Shown: positions 42,523 through 51,851, counted from the stretch's first letter. The stretch: 64,000 bases of DNA from Pandoraea eparura (GCF_902459725.1 NZ_CABPSH010000001.1:124001-188000), one strand, 5' to 3'. The notes: a model not told the origin generated them from the sequence alone. Numbers and translations are program-made.

Positions 42523-43161
42523 ATGGTGATTCACAAATTTCATCCGGCCATCCGGCTCGGTCAGCAACCGGTCGTCGCTCAAACCGGCAACCCACTGTTC
42601 AGTCGGCAAGGCCATTGGGACGGCGGCAGCACGTTGCACTGTGCTGCCATGGCGCTCGCGCTTCTTGGCAAACTGACAGATCCGGTGTATCTGCCGTACC
42701 ACGGCAAGGGGGCTGAGCAAAAAGTTTGGGACGACGTCTGGCCGCATTACCTCAACGGGATGACACTCGCCGAACTTGCTAGCTTTGTCGCGAAGTTGAA
42801 TCTTGGGGTACGACCTGCGACGTGTACGGCCTCAGGACATGACCTATTGTGCTTTGTGCAACGTGAGCTCGACTCCGGATGGCCGGTCATCATCGGCTGG
42901 CAGCAGCGGCATCCCGTCAAACGGCGCGCGGCGCTCGTTATCGGTATTGAGGGACGCCAGAACGCTCGCACCTTCGATACGCAAGGATTACTGCTGATCG
43001 ACCCAACGGGAAATGAACCCGGTCTTGCAGGGTTCAATGCACGTGTTGCTCGACACAACGACACGCTATTTCGCTATCAGTCGCCATCAGCTTCCCGAGG
43101 CGTCAAATTGCTTGGAGGTGTCTCGATCCGAGATATCGCTAGCGCAAACGCTGACGCTTGA
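42523..43161 (+). CDS. Possible papain-fold (C39-like) protein, degenerate
   Basis: 212 residues. An N-terminal GGSTLHCAAMALALLG resembles the Gln-x-Cys-Gly helix of C39/papain-like peptidases; ELDSGWPVIIGWQQ and RRAALVIGIEGRQ, then LLLIDPTGNEPG resemble the later strands and the Asp. The usual catalytic His before VIG is replaced by Arg/Ala. If the fold is right, the protein lacks a complete triad and may be a binding domain. The ATG (42523) is two bases after the previous stop. It overlaps the XRE gene tail to tail by 23 bp. Confidence 0.55.
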   Translation: MVIHKFHPAIRLGQQPVVAQTGNPLFSRQGHWDGGSTLHCAAMALALLGKLTDPVYLPYHGKGAEQKVWDDVWPHYLNGMTLAELASFVAKLNLGVRPATCTASGHDLLCFVQRELDSGWPVIIGWQQRHPVKRRAALVIGIEGRQNARTFDTQGLLLIDPTGNEPGLAGFNARVARHNDTLFRYQSPSASRGVKLLGGVSIRDIASANADA

Positions 43162-43471
43162 TTTCTGGCGGGGTTGCCGCATTTGCGCGGCGTGTACCCG
43201 TCGGCGCCAGGGACACCTTACCAAGCGGCTCGAATAGCTCGGCGAGCGTTACACCCAACACATGGCAAATGTTGGCGATCGTCTCAATTGATGGGTTCGC
43301 CACGCCGCGCTCTATCGCAGAGATATACGTCCGATCCACGTGCGCCTCAAACGCCAGTGTTTCCTGTGATTTCTCTATGGCATGCCGGCACTGCTTAATC
43401 CGCTTGCCCAATGCAAGCGAAATAGGGGCCGGTTGGCGGACACCAATGGCGTCCTGTCGTTTGGCAGTCAT
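43139..43471 (-). CDS. XRE-family transcriptional regulator
   Basis: 110 residues. The helix-turn-helix reads LGKRIKQCRHAIEKSQETLA, then FEAHVDRTYISAIERGVANP and SIETIANICHVLGVTLAELF, a classic Cro/CI-type HTH (about residues 20-80). ATG 43469-43471 (MTAKRQDAIGV) is chosen; an ATG at 43519 is possible. Direct repeats upstream suggest autoregulation and control of the divergent GYF-domain gene. It is the only minus-strand gene in the ICE-type block. Confidence 0.85.
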   Translation of the reverse strand: MTAKRQDAIGVRQPAPISLALGKRIKQCRHAIEKSQETLAFEAHVDRTYISAIERGVANPSIETIANICHVLGVTLAELFEPLGKVSLAPTGTRRANAATPPEIKRQRLR

Positions 43472-43490
43472 GAACGGCAGGATGCCCGCT

Positions 43491-43642
43491 TGATGACTAA
43501 TTAACGACGCTGTAAACACATCAATTAATGATGACTATATACTTCAAAAATATTGTGATCCTTTGCCCTGCGAATCCGCCGTGACGCGGAGGTCAGTGGG
43601 CAGGGCGAGGGTTTGCCGGCATTTGTAGAGTAAACACATCAA
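43491..43642. promoter_or_regulatory. Direct repeats, likely XRE operators
   Basis: GTAAACACATCAA occurs at 43512-43524 and again at 43630-43642, flanking the divergent promoters of the XRE gene and the GYF-domain gene; the second copy ends 23 bp before that gene's ATG. TGATGACTA occurs at 43491-43499 and 43529-43537. Both pairs are direct. They are good candidates for regulator binding sites. Confidence 0.5.
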
Positions 43643-43665
43643 ACTTTCAAGGAGAAAGGTGCTTC

Positions 43666-44217
43666 ATGACGGATTCATGGCATTACGAAAAGAACGGTCA
43701 GCGTATCGGCGCCATTAGCGCCACCGAGATCGGAGCGTTGATTCAGAACCGCACTATCGATGGGAAGACCCTAGTCTGGTCGCAAGGCTTGGCAGATTGG
43801 ACGCCGCTTGCCGAGACTGATCTGGCCGTGCATTTGCGTCAGGCGAGTGCGCCGCCGGTGCTGCCAGCTACACGCATTAGCAACACTATCGTGTGGATCC
43901 TCGCGTTTGCGCCGATCATCGGGGCATTTCTCGAGGCGACCTTTGCCGCCGCTATTGCCCCTGACTATTTGGCAAGTACGGCAGCTACCGCAGCGTTGCG
44001 GTCGAACCAGTACTGGTACATCACGTTGTTGGTCAACATTGGCTTAAGCCTGCTGGACGATCGGCAACTCAAGCGCGCAGGCGTGGATACGTCTTCTTTC
44101 GGCAAGTTCGCATTCATCGTGCCCGTGTACCTGTGGAGGCGGGCCGCCTCGTTGCGCCAGCCCAAAGCGTACTTCTGGGTTTGGATTGCAACTTTCGTCC
44201 TCATTGGACTTATCTGA
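43666..44217 (+). CDS. GYF_2-domain membrane protein
   Basis: 183 residues. The first 55 residues (WHYEKNGQRIGAISATEIGA and NRTIDGKTLVWSQGLADWTP) are a DUF4339/GYF_2 domain, a small protein-binding module. Three or four hydrophobic segments follow (IVWILAFAPIIGAFLEATFA; WYITLLVNIGLSLL; YFWVWIATFVLIGLI). AAGGAGAAAGG precedes the ATG. A membrane adaptor is likely; the partner is unknown. Confidence 0.75.
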   Translation: MTDSWHYEKNGQRIGAISATEIGALIQNRTIDGKTLVWSQGLADWTPLAETDLAVHLRQASAPPVLPATRISNTIVWILAFAPIIGAFLEATFAAAIAPDYLASTAATAALRSNQYWYITLLVNIGLSLLDDRQLKRAGVDTSSFGKFAFIVPVYLWRRAASLRQPKAYFWVWIATFVLIGLI

Positions 44218-44274
44218 CCGGCTCGAAAAGCGGCAGATCAGCACCTCAATCGCTCTATCACTACAAGGAACATC

Positions 44275-44631
44275 ATGAAGAAGATCACCACAGTCATGGC
44301 TATCGCCATCGGCTTTGCCTGCTCGGCGACCGCATTCGCTGCCAACCACGTTGGGCAGTGCGTATTCCCCAAGACAAAAGTGGGCGCGGGAGGTCGGTTT
44401 GTCATGAAATCGCCGATCAATCTCGCCGACGCACCGAATACCAGCTCAGGCAAACGTGTACTCACCTCGATGGAGGCGTTCACCATCAAGGCACAGGCGC
44501 CTGGCGGCTTTGTACAGTTGGCGACCGTTCCTGACTACGATAAACCAAACCCGAACCAGAATGCGGGGCGTGTCGTCGGATGGGCCAAGTTGAGTGACTT
44601 TGACTTCCAGGATCAGCGTAACTGCAATTAA
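44275..44631 (+). CDS. Secreted small protein (unknown function)
   Basis: 118 residues. The signal peptide MKKITTVMAIAIGFACSATA ends near FAANH. The mature part has two Cys (GQCVFPKTK; QRNCN), suggesting a disulfide, and reads NTSSGKRVLTSMEAFTIKAQ, then FVQLATVPDYDK. Small SH3-like periplasmic proteins look similar, but no family is certain. AAGGAACATC precedes the ATG. Confidence 0.65.
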   Translation: MKKITTVMAIAIGFACSATAFAANHVGQCVFPKTKVGAGGRFVMKSPINLADAPNTSSGKRVLTSMEAFTIKAQAPGGFVQLATVPDYDKPNPNQNAGRVVGWAKLSDFDFQDQRNCN

Positions 44632-44782
44632 GGCAATACCCCACAGCCCCTCAAATGCACTTGGATACCGTCGGACGCCAGATCAGCACCACTGACGGGG
44701 TAAGCGGCGACACCGCAGTGCCGCTGGCCGACGCAACGACGAGGTCCTGCGTCCGAAATTTCCACTCTTGGAAGGACTACAA

Positions 44783-45121
44783 ATGTCCGTCGACATTCAA
44801 AAATTTGCCGCCGACGAACTCGGCGGAGAACGACTCAACCAACTCATTGGTGCTCGCGCATCGTTCCAAGTCGTGGGCGTCGCCGATATCGGCAAGGTCG
44901 TCGAGGTGATCGAAGGAAGAATCGAAAAGTCCGATTTGGAATGCCGCGTATACACGGAATACCGCTCCGCCTCCCTGGCAACGATATTTAGCCCGGCGGC
45001 TATCTTCGGCGTAGGTGCGGCTATCGGAATTGCCGCACACAATCTCGCCACCTACGACCCGGATTATGAGATCGGGAAGAACAAGGTGACAGGTACCGTG
45101 ACCGTCAAGTACATGAAGTAG
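44783..45121 (+). CDS. Small conserved protein (unknown function)
   Basis: 112 residues starting MSVDIQKFAADELGGERLNQ, behind GGAAGGACTAC. ATIFSPAAIFGVGAAIGIAA is a hydrophobic Gly-rich segment, so the C-terminal half may be membrane-linked. VVEVIEGRIEKSDLECRVYT precedes it. The last gene of the ICE-type block before a strong palindrome. No function can be assigned. Confidence 0.6.
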   Translation: MSVDIQKFAADELGGERLNQLIGARASFQVVGVADIGKVVEVIEGRIEKSDLECRVYTEYRSASLATIFSPAAIFGVGAAIGIAAHNLATYDPDYEIGKNKVTGTVTVKYMK

Positions 45122-45133
45122 CCTGCCCAAAGC

Positions 45134-45159
45134 GAGAAGCGCCCGATCGGGCGCTTCTC
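45134..45159. terminator. 26-bp perfect palindromic terminator
   Basis: GAGAAGCGCCCGA pairs with TCGGGCGCTTCTC without mismatch, 12 bp after the preceding stop. A T-run (from about 45173) comes 14 bp later. It is a strong hairpin ending the accessory block. Confidence 0.75.
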
Positions 45160-45299
45160 ACTGAATAGCGAATCTTTTTTTTGCCAGACGGCCGGCAATC
45201 ATACGAGTTGGCATATCGCCCGCGCATGCTGCGCCGTTGCTAGATCGGCTCAGCTTATTGCAGTCGTGGACTCAAAGCCATCTTCGCAACCGGGACACG

Positions 45300-45542
45300 C
45301 TCAAAGGCATCGGCATAAACATCACTGAAGTCTTTCCACTCAGGATTCGCGCGACGGGCCTGGCCATCGTCTACGGTCTGGGTGTGTCCGTGCTCGGGGG
45401 ATTCGCACAGTTCATCGCGACGTGGCCCATTGGCGTGACCGGCTCCAAGCTCGCGCCGGCCGGCTACGTCATCGCGGTCAGCCCGGTCTCGATGGTGGCG
45501 GTGTTCATGAGCCGCGAAATGAAGGGGACGGCGCTGGCGTAA
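45300..45542 (+). pseudogene. MFS transporter C-terminal fragment (MHS family)
   Basis: About 80 codons reading ITEVFPLRIRATGLAIVYGL, then GVSVLGGFAQFIATWPIGVT and REMKGTALA with TAA at 45540-45542. This is the C-terminal two helices of metabolite/H+ symporters (alpha-ketoglutarate permease-like). The rest of the gene is missing; upstream residues are unrelated. It marks the edge where the accessory block replaced chromosomal sequence. Confidence 0.7.
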
Positions 45543-45638
45543 GCGCCATCGGGAACGAGCCGACATCGGCTCGCCAAGCCCGCTGCACCGCGGCACCGCG
45601 GCACCCCGAGGAACGACCTCACCATTGGAAAAGATTAT

Positions 45639-45721
45639 TTGACAGAATGTCAACGCCTCTTGTGATTGTTTAAAGCAATCGAATTCTCCAGAATGTGTGT
45701 CATCCCATTGACAGCATTTCA
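45639..45721. promoter_or_regulatory. Dyad operator TTGACA-GAA-TGTCAA plus partial copy
   Basis: TTGACAGAATGTCAA (45639-45653) is a perfect dyad. TTGACAGCATTTCA (45708-45721), ten bases before the acyl-CoA dehydrogenase ATG, is a partial copy. Another near copy (TTGACAGAATCTCAA, 51852-51866) precedes the LysR gene after this operon. This links regulator and operon. Confidence 0.6.
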
Positions 45722-45731
45722 GGAGTGGCAG

Positions 45732-46892
45732 ATGGCTCTCGATCAGGAAACATTCCACCTTCTTCAGGCCAGCGTGGAGCGGTTCATTCAGGAGCGGCTC
45801 GTCCCCGCGGAAGACATCGTCGAAGAACAGGACGACGTTCCTGCAGACATCGTGGACGACATGCGCACGCTGGGGCTGTTCGGCCTCTCGATTCCGGAGG
45901 AATTCGGGGGCATCGGCCTGTCGATGAGCCAGGAAGTTCAAGTCGCCTACGCGCTCGGGCAAACGGCGCTTGCCTTCCGATCCGTCGTGGGCACCAACAT
46001 CGGCATCGGATCGCAGGGCATTCTGATGGACGGCACGCCCGAGCAGAAGGCGGCCTTTCTGCCGCGAATCGCCAGCGGTGAGTTGATCGTATCGTTTGCG
46101 CTCACGGAACCGGACGCAGGATCCGACGCGGCGTCGCTGCGCACGCGAGCCGTTCGCGATGGCGACGACTACCTGCTGACGGGAACGAAACGATTCATCA
46201 CCAATGCGCCGCGTGCCGGGGCCTTCACGCTCATGGCCCGAACCGGCGACGCCGGGGCCGGAGGCATCAGTGCGTTCATCGTGCCCGCTGGCCTCCCCGG
46301 ACTGAGCCTGGGCAAGCCCGACAAGAAGATGGGGCAGCGCGGGACCAAAACCTGCGACGTGAATCTCGATGGCGTCAGAGTGCCGGCGGCCAACATCATC
46401 GGCGGCGTGCCCGGCATGGGTTTCAAGACGGCAATGAAGATCATCGATCGCGGCCGCCTCCACGTTTCGGCGCTGGCCTGCGGCATGGCGAACCGGATTC
46501 TGAGCGAAAGCATCGCCTACGCCGCGCAGCGAAAGCAATTCGGCAAACGCATCGGCGACTTCCAGCTCGTTCAGGCAATGCTTGCCGATAGCCAGGCAGA
46601 GTTGCTCGCCGGATGGTCGCTCGTTCAAGCCGCGGCCAGTAAGTACGACGCCAAGCCCGTTGGCGTGAGCGACCCGGAGGTCAGCATGCAGGCGTCGTGC
46701 GCCAAGATGTTCACGACGGAAATGGTTGGCCGTGTCGCGGATCGCGGCGTGCAGATCCACGGCGGCGCCGGCTACATCAACGAGTACAAGGTCGAGCGCT
46801 TCTATCGCGATGTTCGCTTGCTGCGACTGTACGAGGGCACCACGCAAATTCAGCAGTTGGTCATCGGCAAGCATCTGATGCGTGCCGGCTGA
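45732..46892 (+). CDS. Acyl-CoA dehydrogenase
   Basis: 386 residues, the usual size. FALTEPDAGSDAASLRTRAV and LLTGTKRFITNAPRAG are FAD/substrate loops, GKRIGDFQLVQAMLADSQAE the late signature and GYINEYKVERFYRDVRLLRL, then YEGTTQIQQLVIGKHL the C-terminus with the catalytic-base region (YEGT). It introduces the first double bond of acyl-CoA beta-oxidation, passing electrons to the ETF encoded downstream. ATG 45732-45734 follows AGGAGTGGC. First gene of the operon; substrate chain length is unknown. Confidence 0.92.
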   Translation: MALDQETFHLLQASVERFIQERLVPAEDIVEEQDDVPADIVDDMRTLGLFGLSIPEEFGGIGLSMSQEVQVAYALGQTALAFRSVVGTNIGIGSQGILMDGTPEQKAAFLPRIASGELIVSFALTEPDAGSDAASLRTRAVRDGDDYLLTGTKRFITNAPRAGAFTLMARTGDAGAGGISAFIVPAGLPGLSLGKPDKKMGQRGTKTCDVNLDGVRVPAANIIGGVPGMGFKTAMKIIDRGRLHVSALACGMANRILSESIAYAAQRKQFGKRIGDFQLVQAMLADSQAELLAGWSLVQAAASKYDAKPVGVSDPEVSMQASCAKMFTTEMVGRVADRGVQIHGGAGYINEYKVERFYRDVRLLRLYEGTTQIQQLVIGKHLMRAG

Positions 46893-46936
46893 CTCCGCCC
46901 CCCCGTCGATTCGCGAACCCTCGATACCGCTCGCTC

Positions 46937-48985
46937 ATGTACACCGTCAGTCAAGGCATCGCCGTCGTTTCTCTCGACCATCCGCCGGTCAACAGCCTGA
47001 ATCACTCGCTGCGCGCCAACATCGTCGAGCAAGTGCGCCTCGCGCAAACCGATCCGTCCGTCAGGGGCATAGTGCTCGCCGGCACGGCCAAGGCCTTCTC
47101 TGCCGGCGCTGACGTGACAGAATTTGGCACGCCGCGCCAACTGTGCGCCCCCATACTCCGGGACGTTCTCGAACATATTGAAAATTCGTCGAAGCCCGTT
47201 GTGGCCGCCATCGACGGCGTTGCGCTGGGCGGCGGACTGGAACTCGCCCTTGCCTGCCACGCACGGGTCGCGCTTGCGTCGGCCCGTATCGGCCTGCCCG
47301 AGATCCATCTGGGATTGATTCCCGGCAGCGGCGGCACCCAACGGCTGCCGCGACTGATCGGTATCGAACGTGCCGCCGAACTGGTACTGGGCGGACAGCC
47401 CGTCCTTGCGAAGTCCCTTTCGGACACAGCACTGTTCCACGACGTCGTCGAAACCGACACGTTGAGCGCCGCCCTCGCCTGTGCCATTTCGCTTGCCAAC
47501 AGCGACGAGCCACTCCCCCAAGCGCGCCGGTCCCGTCTGGATCCGACCGCAGTGAATGCGCTGATCGAGGCAAAGCGTGCGTCTCTGAGCGCACGCCAGA
47601 AGCTTCAACCGGCGTACGCTGCCACACTGACCGCCTTGGCCGCATCCGCACAGGCGTGGGATGATGGCCTAAAGATTGAGCGCGAGCAATTCCTGCATTT
47701 GCTGGCGACCCCGGAAGCCGAAGCGTTGCGCTATCAGTTCAAGGCAGAGCGCCAGGCGACACGGGTTCCCGACGAGGCAAAGACACCCGCGCAGCCACTC
47801 GCACGGGTCGCCGTGATCGGCGCGGGAACGATGGGCACGGGCATTGCGATAGCGCTGTTGGACGCGGGCATCCGCGTCACGTTGCTGGACCAGGACGACG
47901 CCGCGGTCGAACGGGGCAAGACGCGTATCGTGACGCATTACAAAGACCGCACGAACGCCAAGAAGATGGCCGCCGAGGTGGCGGAAGCCCGCACTTCCGC
48001 ACTGACGGCAACCACCGATTGGGACACGCTCTCCGCGGTCGATCTGGTCATCGAAGCGGTGTTCGAGGCGCTCGACGTCAAACGCGACGTTTTCAAGAAG
48101 ATTGATCGCTATGCGCGCCCCGGCGCCATTCTCGCGACGAACACGTCGTACCTGGACGTCGATGCGATCGCCGAGGCAACGCAACGCCCCGAAGCTGTCC
48201 TCGGGCTCCACTTCTTCAGTCCCGCCAACGTGATGAGGCTGCTCGAAGTGGTGCGCGCGACGAAGACGTCGCCGGAGGCGATCGGCGTCGGCATGGCGCT
48301 CGGAGCTCGCCTGCGCAAAGTCCCCGTGCTGACAAGAAACGCGTTCGGCTTCATTGGCAACCGGATCTATCAGGCCTACCGGCGCGAATGCGAATTCATG
48401 CTCGAAGATGGCGCCTGGCCGGAAGATATCGACAACGCGCTCACGGCGCTGGGATTCGCGATGGGGCCGTTTGCGGTTGCGGATCTGTCCGGACTCGACA
48501 TTGCGTGGCGTATGCGCAAAGCACAAGCACCGACGCGTGACCCGCGCGTCAGGTACGTGTCGATTCCCGACACGCTATGCGAGCAGGGCCGACTGGGGCG
48601 GAAAAGCGGCGCGGGCTACTACACCTACGCCAACGGCAACGCCTCTGGCACCACGGATTCCACGGTGCGTGCCGTCATCGAACAGGCGCGCCGCGACCGG
48701 AATCGCGCGCGTCAGGCACTGACGCCAGAGACCATTCAACGACGGGCACTGCTCGCCATGGTCAACGAGGCCGGGCTCCTGTTGACCGAAGGTGTCGCCC
48801 ACCGTCCGAGCGATGTCGACGTCGTGATGGTGCACGGCTATGGCTTTCCCCGTTGGCTCGGCGGCCCCGTCTGGTGGGCAAGACAGCAGCCCGAAGCCCA
48901 ACTGACGCGAGACCTGCGAGCGCTCGGTGAGACGACAGGATTCGGCTTTGCAGAAGCAGATTTGTCCGCATTGCTGACCGACTGA
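46937..48985 (+). CDS. Bifunctional enoyl-CoA hydratase/3-hydroxyacyl-CoA dehydrogenase
   Basis: 682 residues. The N-terminal crotonase domain has [12 protein letters not shown] and [20 protein letters not shown], then [20 protein letters not shown]. The C-terminal dehydrogenase has [20 protein letters not shown] (NAD), [20 protein letters not shown] and [17 protein letters not shown] with the catalytic His. The domain order is that of FadJ/FadB-type enzymes. It catalyses the second and third steps of beta-oxidation. ATG 46937-46939 ([20 protein letters not shown]) is used. No thiolase gene is next to it, so the final cleavage is done elsewhere. Confidence 0.9.
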   Translation: MYTVSQGIAVVSLDHPPVNSLNHSLRANIVEQVRLAQTDPSVRGIVLAGTAKAFSAGADVTEFGTPRQLCAPILRDVLEHIENSSKPVVAAIDGVALGGGLELALACHARVALASARIGLPEIHLGLIPGSGGTQRLPRLIGIERAAELVLGGQPVLAKSLSDTALFHDVVETDTLSAALACAISLANSDEPLPQARRSRLDPTAVNALIEAKRASLSARQKLQPAYAATLTALAASAQAWDDGLKIEREQFLHLLATPEAEALRYQFKAERQATRVPDEAKTPAQPLARVAVIGAGTMGTGIAIALLDAGIRVTLLDQDDAAVERGKTRIVTHYKDRTNAKKMAAEVAEARTSALTATTDWDTLSAVDLVIEAVFEALDVKRDVFKKIDRYARPGAILATNTSYLDVDAIAEATQRPEAVLGLHFFSPANVMRLLEVVRATKTSPEAIGVGMALGARLRKVPVLTRNAFGFIGNRIYQAYRRECEFMLEDGAWPEDIDNALTALGFAMGPFAVADLSGLDIAWRMRKAQAPTRDPRVRYVSIPDTLCEQGRLGRKSGAGYYTYANGNASGTTDSTVRAVIEQARRDRNRARQALTPETIQRRALLAMVNEAGLLLTEGVAHRPSDVDVVMVHGYGFPRWLGGPVWWARQQPEAQLTRDLRALGETTGFGFAEADLSALLTD

Positions 48986-49055
48986 CAACGCCGGGAACCG
49001 CACCATGGCATCGTCGTCGATCCCTCGCGATGCCTTACATCCATTGAGAGAAAGC

Positions 49056-49805
49056 ATGAAAATTCTTGTCGCAGTCAAGCGAGTCGTCGATTACAACGTG
49101 AAGATTCGCGTCAAGGCCGACCAAAGTGGCGTCGACCTGGCGAACGTGAAAATGAGCGTCAATCCGTTCGACGAAATCGCCATCGAACAAGCGGTGCGAT
49201 GGAAGGAAGCCGGCGCCGCCACGGAAGTCGTCGCGGTGTCGTGCGGTACGGCACAGTCCCAGGAGTCTTTGCGGACGGCCTTGGCCATCGGCGCCGATCG
49301 TGGCGTGCTCATCGAAACGGCCGCCGAGTTGCAGCCGCTCGCCGTTGCCAAACTGCTCAAAGCCATCGTCGAGAAAGAGCAGCCGGACATCATTGTTCTG
49401 GGCAAGCAGGCGATCGACGACGATGCTAACCAGACAGGCCAGATGCTTGCCGCGCTGCTGGATCTGCCACAGGCGACCTTCGCCTCCCGAATCGACGTCA
49501 CCCCCGGAGAGATCACGGTGACGAGAGAGGTGGACGGCGGACTGGAAACCATTGCCATGTCGCTTCCGGCAGTCGTCACCACCGATCTGCGACTCAACGA
49601 GCCCCGGTATGTCACGCTGCCCAACATCATGAAGGCGAAGAAGAAGCCGCTCGACGTGACGTCGCCCGACGCCCTCGGGGTGGATGTCCGGCCCCGACTG
49701 ACGACGCTCAAGGTCGAAGAACCGGCGCGCCGCGCTGCGGGCATCAAGGTCGCGGACGTCCCGGCATTGCTGGACAAGCTCACGAATACGGCAAAGGTCA
49801 TTTAA
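49056..49805 (+). CDS. etfB: Electron transfer flavoprotein beta subunit
   Basis: 249 residues. [40 protein letters not shown] and [20 protein letters not shown] form the EtfB AMP-binding core, followed by [20 protein letters not shown] and the [14 protein letters not shown] signature. ETF carries electrons from acyl-CoA dehydrogenase to ETF-ubiquinone oxidoreductase. ATG 49056-49058 follows TTGAGAGAAAGC. It is next to etfA and the acyl-CoA dehydrogenase, so it probably serves this pathway. Confidence 0.93.
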   Translation: MKILVAVKRVVDYNVKIRVKADQSGVDLANVKMSVNPFDEIAIEQAVRWKEAGAATEVVAVSCGTAQSQESLRTALAIGADRGVLIETAAELQPLAVAKLLKAIVEKEQPDIIVLGKQAIDDDANQTGQMLAALLDLPQATFASRIDVTPGEITVTREVDGGLETIAMSLPAVVTTDLRLNEPRYVTLPNIMKAKKKPLDVTSPDALGVDVRPRLTTLKVEEPARRAAGIKVADVPALLDKLTNTAKVI

Positions 49806-49818
49806 GGGAGCAACGCTC

Positions 49819-50769
49819 ATGACGACACTCGTTATCGCAGATCACGACAATCACGCCCTCCAGAGCCCCACAAGCCACGCCGTCAGTGCGGCGCGCGCAT
49901 GCGCCGACGACGTGCATCTGCTCGTCGCCGGCTATCGATCCGACGCCGTGGCACAAGCGGCGGCTCGCCTGCAGGGGATCAGCCGGGTGCTGCACGCCGA
50001 CGCACCCGAACTGGCGCACGGGATGGCAGAACCCTTGGCAGCGCAGGTACTCGCGATCGCGCATCGCTATTCGCATATCGTTTTCTCCACGACGGCTTTC
50101 GGGAAAAACGTGTCGCCCCGCGTCGCAGCCAAGCTCGATGTCGCACAAGTCAGCGACGTCATCGACGTCGTGACGCCGGCAACGTTCCGCCGCCCGATCT
50201 ACGCGGGCAATGCGATTTCGACGGTTGAATCGTCAGACCCGATCAAAGTGTTGACGGTGCGAACCACGAGCTTCCCGGCGACAACGTCGGGAGACACCTC
50301 CGTGGAGATCGAGACGCTTGTCGTCGCGGCGTCGACGACCCAGTCCCGCTTCGTTGGCCGCGAGACTACGACATCCGATCGGCCGGAGTTGACGGCCGCC
50401 CGCGTTGTCGTCTCCGGTGGACGCGCGCTCGGCAGCCGAGAGAAGTTCGACGAGGTCATCACGCCGTTGGCGGATGCGTTGGGTGCGGCGATCGGTGCGA
50501 GCCGGGCCGCCGTGGATTCCGGCTACGCCCCCAACGACCTTCAGGTGGGTCAGACGGGCAAGATCGTGGCGCCGGATCTCTATATTGCGGCGGGCATCTC
50601 CGGTGCCATTCAGCATCTGGCCGGCATGAAGGATTCGAAGGTCATCGTGGCCATCAACCAGGATCCGGAAGCGCCCATTTTCAGCATCGCGGATTACGGT
50701 CTGGAAGCCGATCTGTTCACAGCGGTGCCCGAACTTACCCATGCGTTGGAAGCGCGACAACACGCTTGA
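49819..50769 (+). CDS. etfA: Electron transfer flavoprotein alpha subunit
   Basis: 316 residues. The C-terminal FAD-binding half reads ARVVVSGGRALGSREKFDEV, then GASRAAVDSGYAPNDLQVGQ and TGKIVAPDLYIAAGISGAIQ, the EtfA signature, ending INQDPEAPIFSIADYGLEAD. It pairs with EtfB to carry electrons from the acyl-CoA dehydrogenase. Start 13 bp after etfB behind AAGGGAGCAACGC. Last gene of the operon. Confidence 0.93.
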   Translation: MTTLVIADHDNHALQSPTSHAVSAARACADDVHLLVAGYRSDAVAQAAARLQGISRVLHADAPELAHGMAEPLAAQVLAIAHRYSHIVFSTTAFGKNVSPRVAAKLDVAQVSDVIDVVTPATFRRPIYAGNAISTVESSDPIKVLTVRTTSFPATTSGDTSVEIETLVVAASTTQSRFVGRETTTSDRPELTAARVVVSGGRALGSREKFDEVITPLADALGAAIGASRAAVDSGYAPNDLQVGQTGKIVAPDLYIAAGISGAIQHLAGMKDSKVIVAINQDPEAPIFSIADYGLEADLFTAVPELTHALEARQHA

Positions 50770-50785
50770 TACCTATCGGGAAGGT

Positions 50786-50825
50786 GGCCGAGGGAAGAAC
50801 GTTGCAACATGTTCGGCCCTCGGCC
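50786..50825 (+). terminator. Hairpin after etfA
   Basis: GGCCGAGGG (50786-50794) and CCCTCGGCC (50817-50825) are exact inverse complements around a 22-base loop, 17 bp after the etfA stop. It lacks a long T run but is the only hairpin between etfA and the convergent LysR gene. Confidence 0.5.
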
Positions 50826-50933
50826 GAAGAGCGTAGCGAATAGCCTGGCGCCTGTATAGGTGACGCTTGCAAACCGCCTATGCACAAATCGCCGGTTCCC
50901 CAATCGTTGAGGTTTGAGCACGTCGAATCGCGG

Positions 50934-51830
50934 CTACTGTGCCCAGGTCCGCACGCGACCGACGACGAAATCGATCAGCGTACGCGCTGCAAGCGTCTGG
51001 TACCGCCCCGGCATCCGCAGAAGGAACATGCGCGTACCAAATATGCTCAATCGCCACTCGGGCAGCGCGGTGACCATGCGTCCTTCGAGCAGATCCTGCT
51101 TGACGACATAGTCCGGCACCAACCCGACACCCAGCCCGCCCAGCACGGCTTCGCGCAGGAACTGGAAATTCTCGGAAGCCAGCGTCGGCCGCAGCGAGAC
51201 CTCGCGTCGCTCATCACCCAGATAAGCGGACACCCGTAGCTCCCGTCCCCCAACTGCCGACGTAATTAACGGCACGGACGCGATATCTTCAAGCGCCGTC
51301 GGCATGCGGTTGGACGCGGCATATTCGCTGGTGGCACAAAGCACGTAGCGAACCTTGGCCAGCTCGATCGCGACCATTTGTTGCGGGGGTTCGGACATCA
51401 CGCGAATGGCGATATCGACCTCCTCCCGGAGCAGATCGTCTACCCGGTTTTCAAACAGCAATTCCAGTGAAATGTCGGGATAGGTTCGCTTGAACTCGAT
51501 GAGCCAATCCGACATGACCAGGTGGCCGAAGCCCGTCGGAAGACTCAGCCGAATGGCACCGTGCAGCCCCTTGCCCAGCGACGCCACGGATTCGCGCGCG
51601 GCGAGCAGTTCATCGCGAATCACGCGGCCGTGTTGAAAGAGCTGCAGTCCGACTTCCGTCGGCTCGACGCGGCGTGTGGTCCGTCGCAACAGTTGCAGAC
51701 CCAGCGACTGTTCGAGATGCGCGAGGTGGTAGCTGATGTTGGCGCGGCTCATTTTGAGCTTTCGCGCGGCCAGGCTGAGGTTGCCCGCCTCGATGATGTC
51801 TACGAGGAGAATGAGCGATTGTGCATCCAT
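50934..51830 (-). CDS. LysR-family transcriptional regulator
   Basis: 298 residues. MDAQSLILLVDIIEAGNLSL, then AARKLKMSRANISYHLAHLE and QSLGLQLLRRTTRRVEPTEV form the DNA-binding domain. Effector domain follows. ATG 51828-51830 is used; the frame is open upstream without resemblance. A copy of the TTGACAnnnTGTCAA-type dyad lies 22-36 bp upstream, matching the one in front of the acyl-CoA dehydrogenase operon, so it probably controls that operon and itself. Confidence 0.88.
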   Translation of the reverse strand: MDAQSLILLVDIIEAGNLSLAARKLKMSRANISYHLAHLEQSLGLQLLRRTTRRVEPTEVGLQLFQHGRVIRDELLAARESVASLGKGLHGAIRLSLPTGFGHLVMSDWLIEFKRTYPDISLELLFENRVDDLLREEVDIAIRVMSEPPQQMVAIELAKVRYVLCATSEYAASNRMPTALEDIASVPLITSAVGGRELRVSAYLGDERREVSLRPTLASENFQFLREAVLGGLGVGLVPDYVVKQDLLEGRMVTALPEWRLSIFGTRMFLLRMPGRYQTLAARTLIDFVVGRVRTWAQ

Positions 51831-51851
51831 GGCGTCATCCGTCAAATTGAT

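Noticed and set aside
44655-44909. 84-codon frame before the last small gene of the ICE-type block
   Set aside because: It overlaps the better-supported gene at 44783 in another frame and has no ribosome site.
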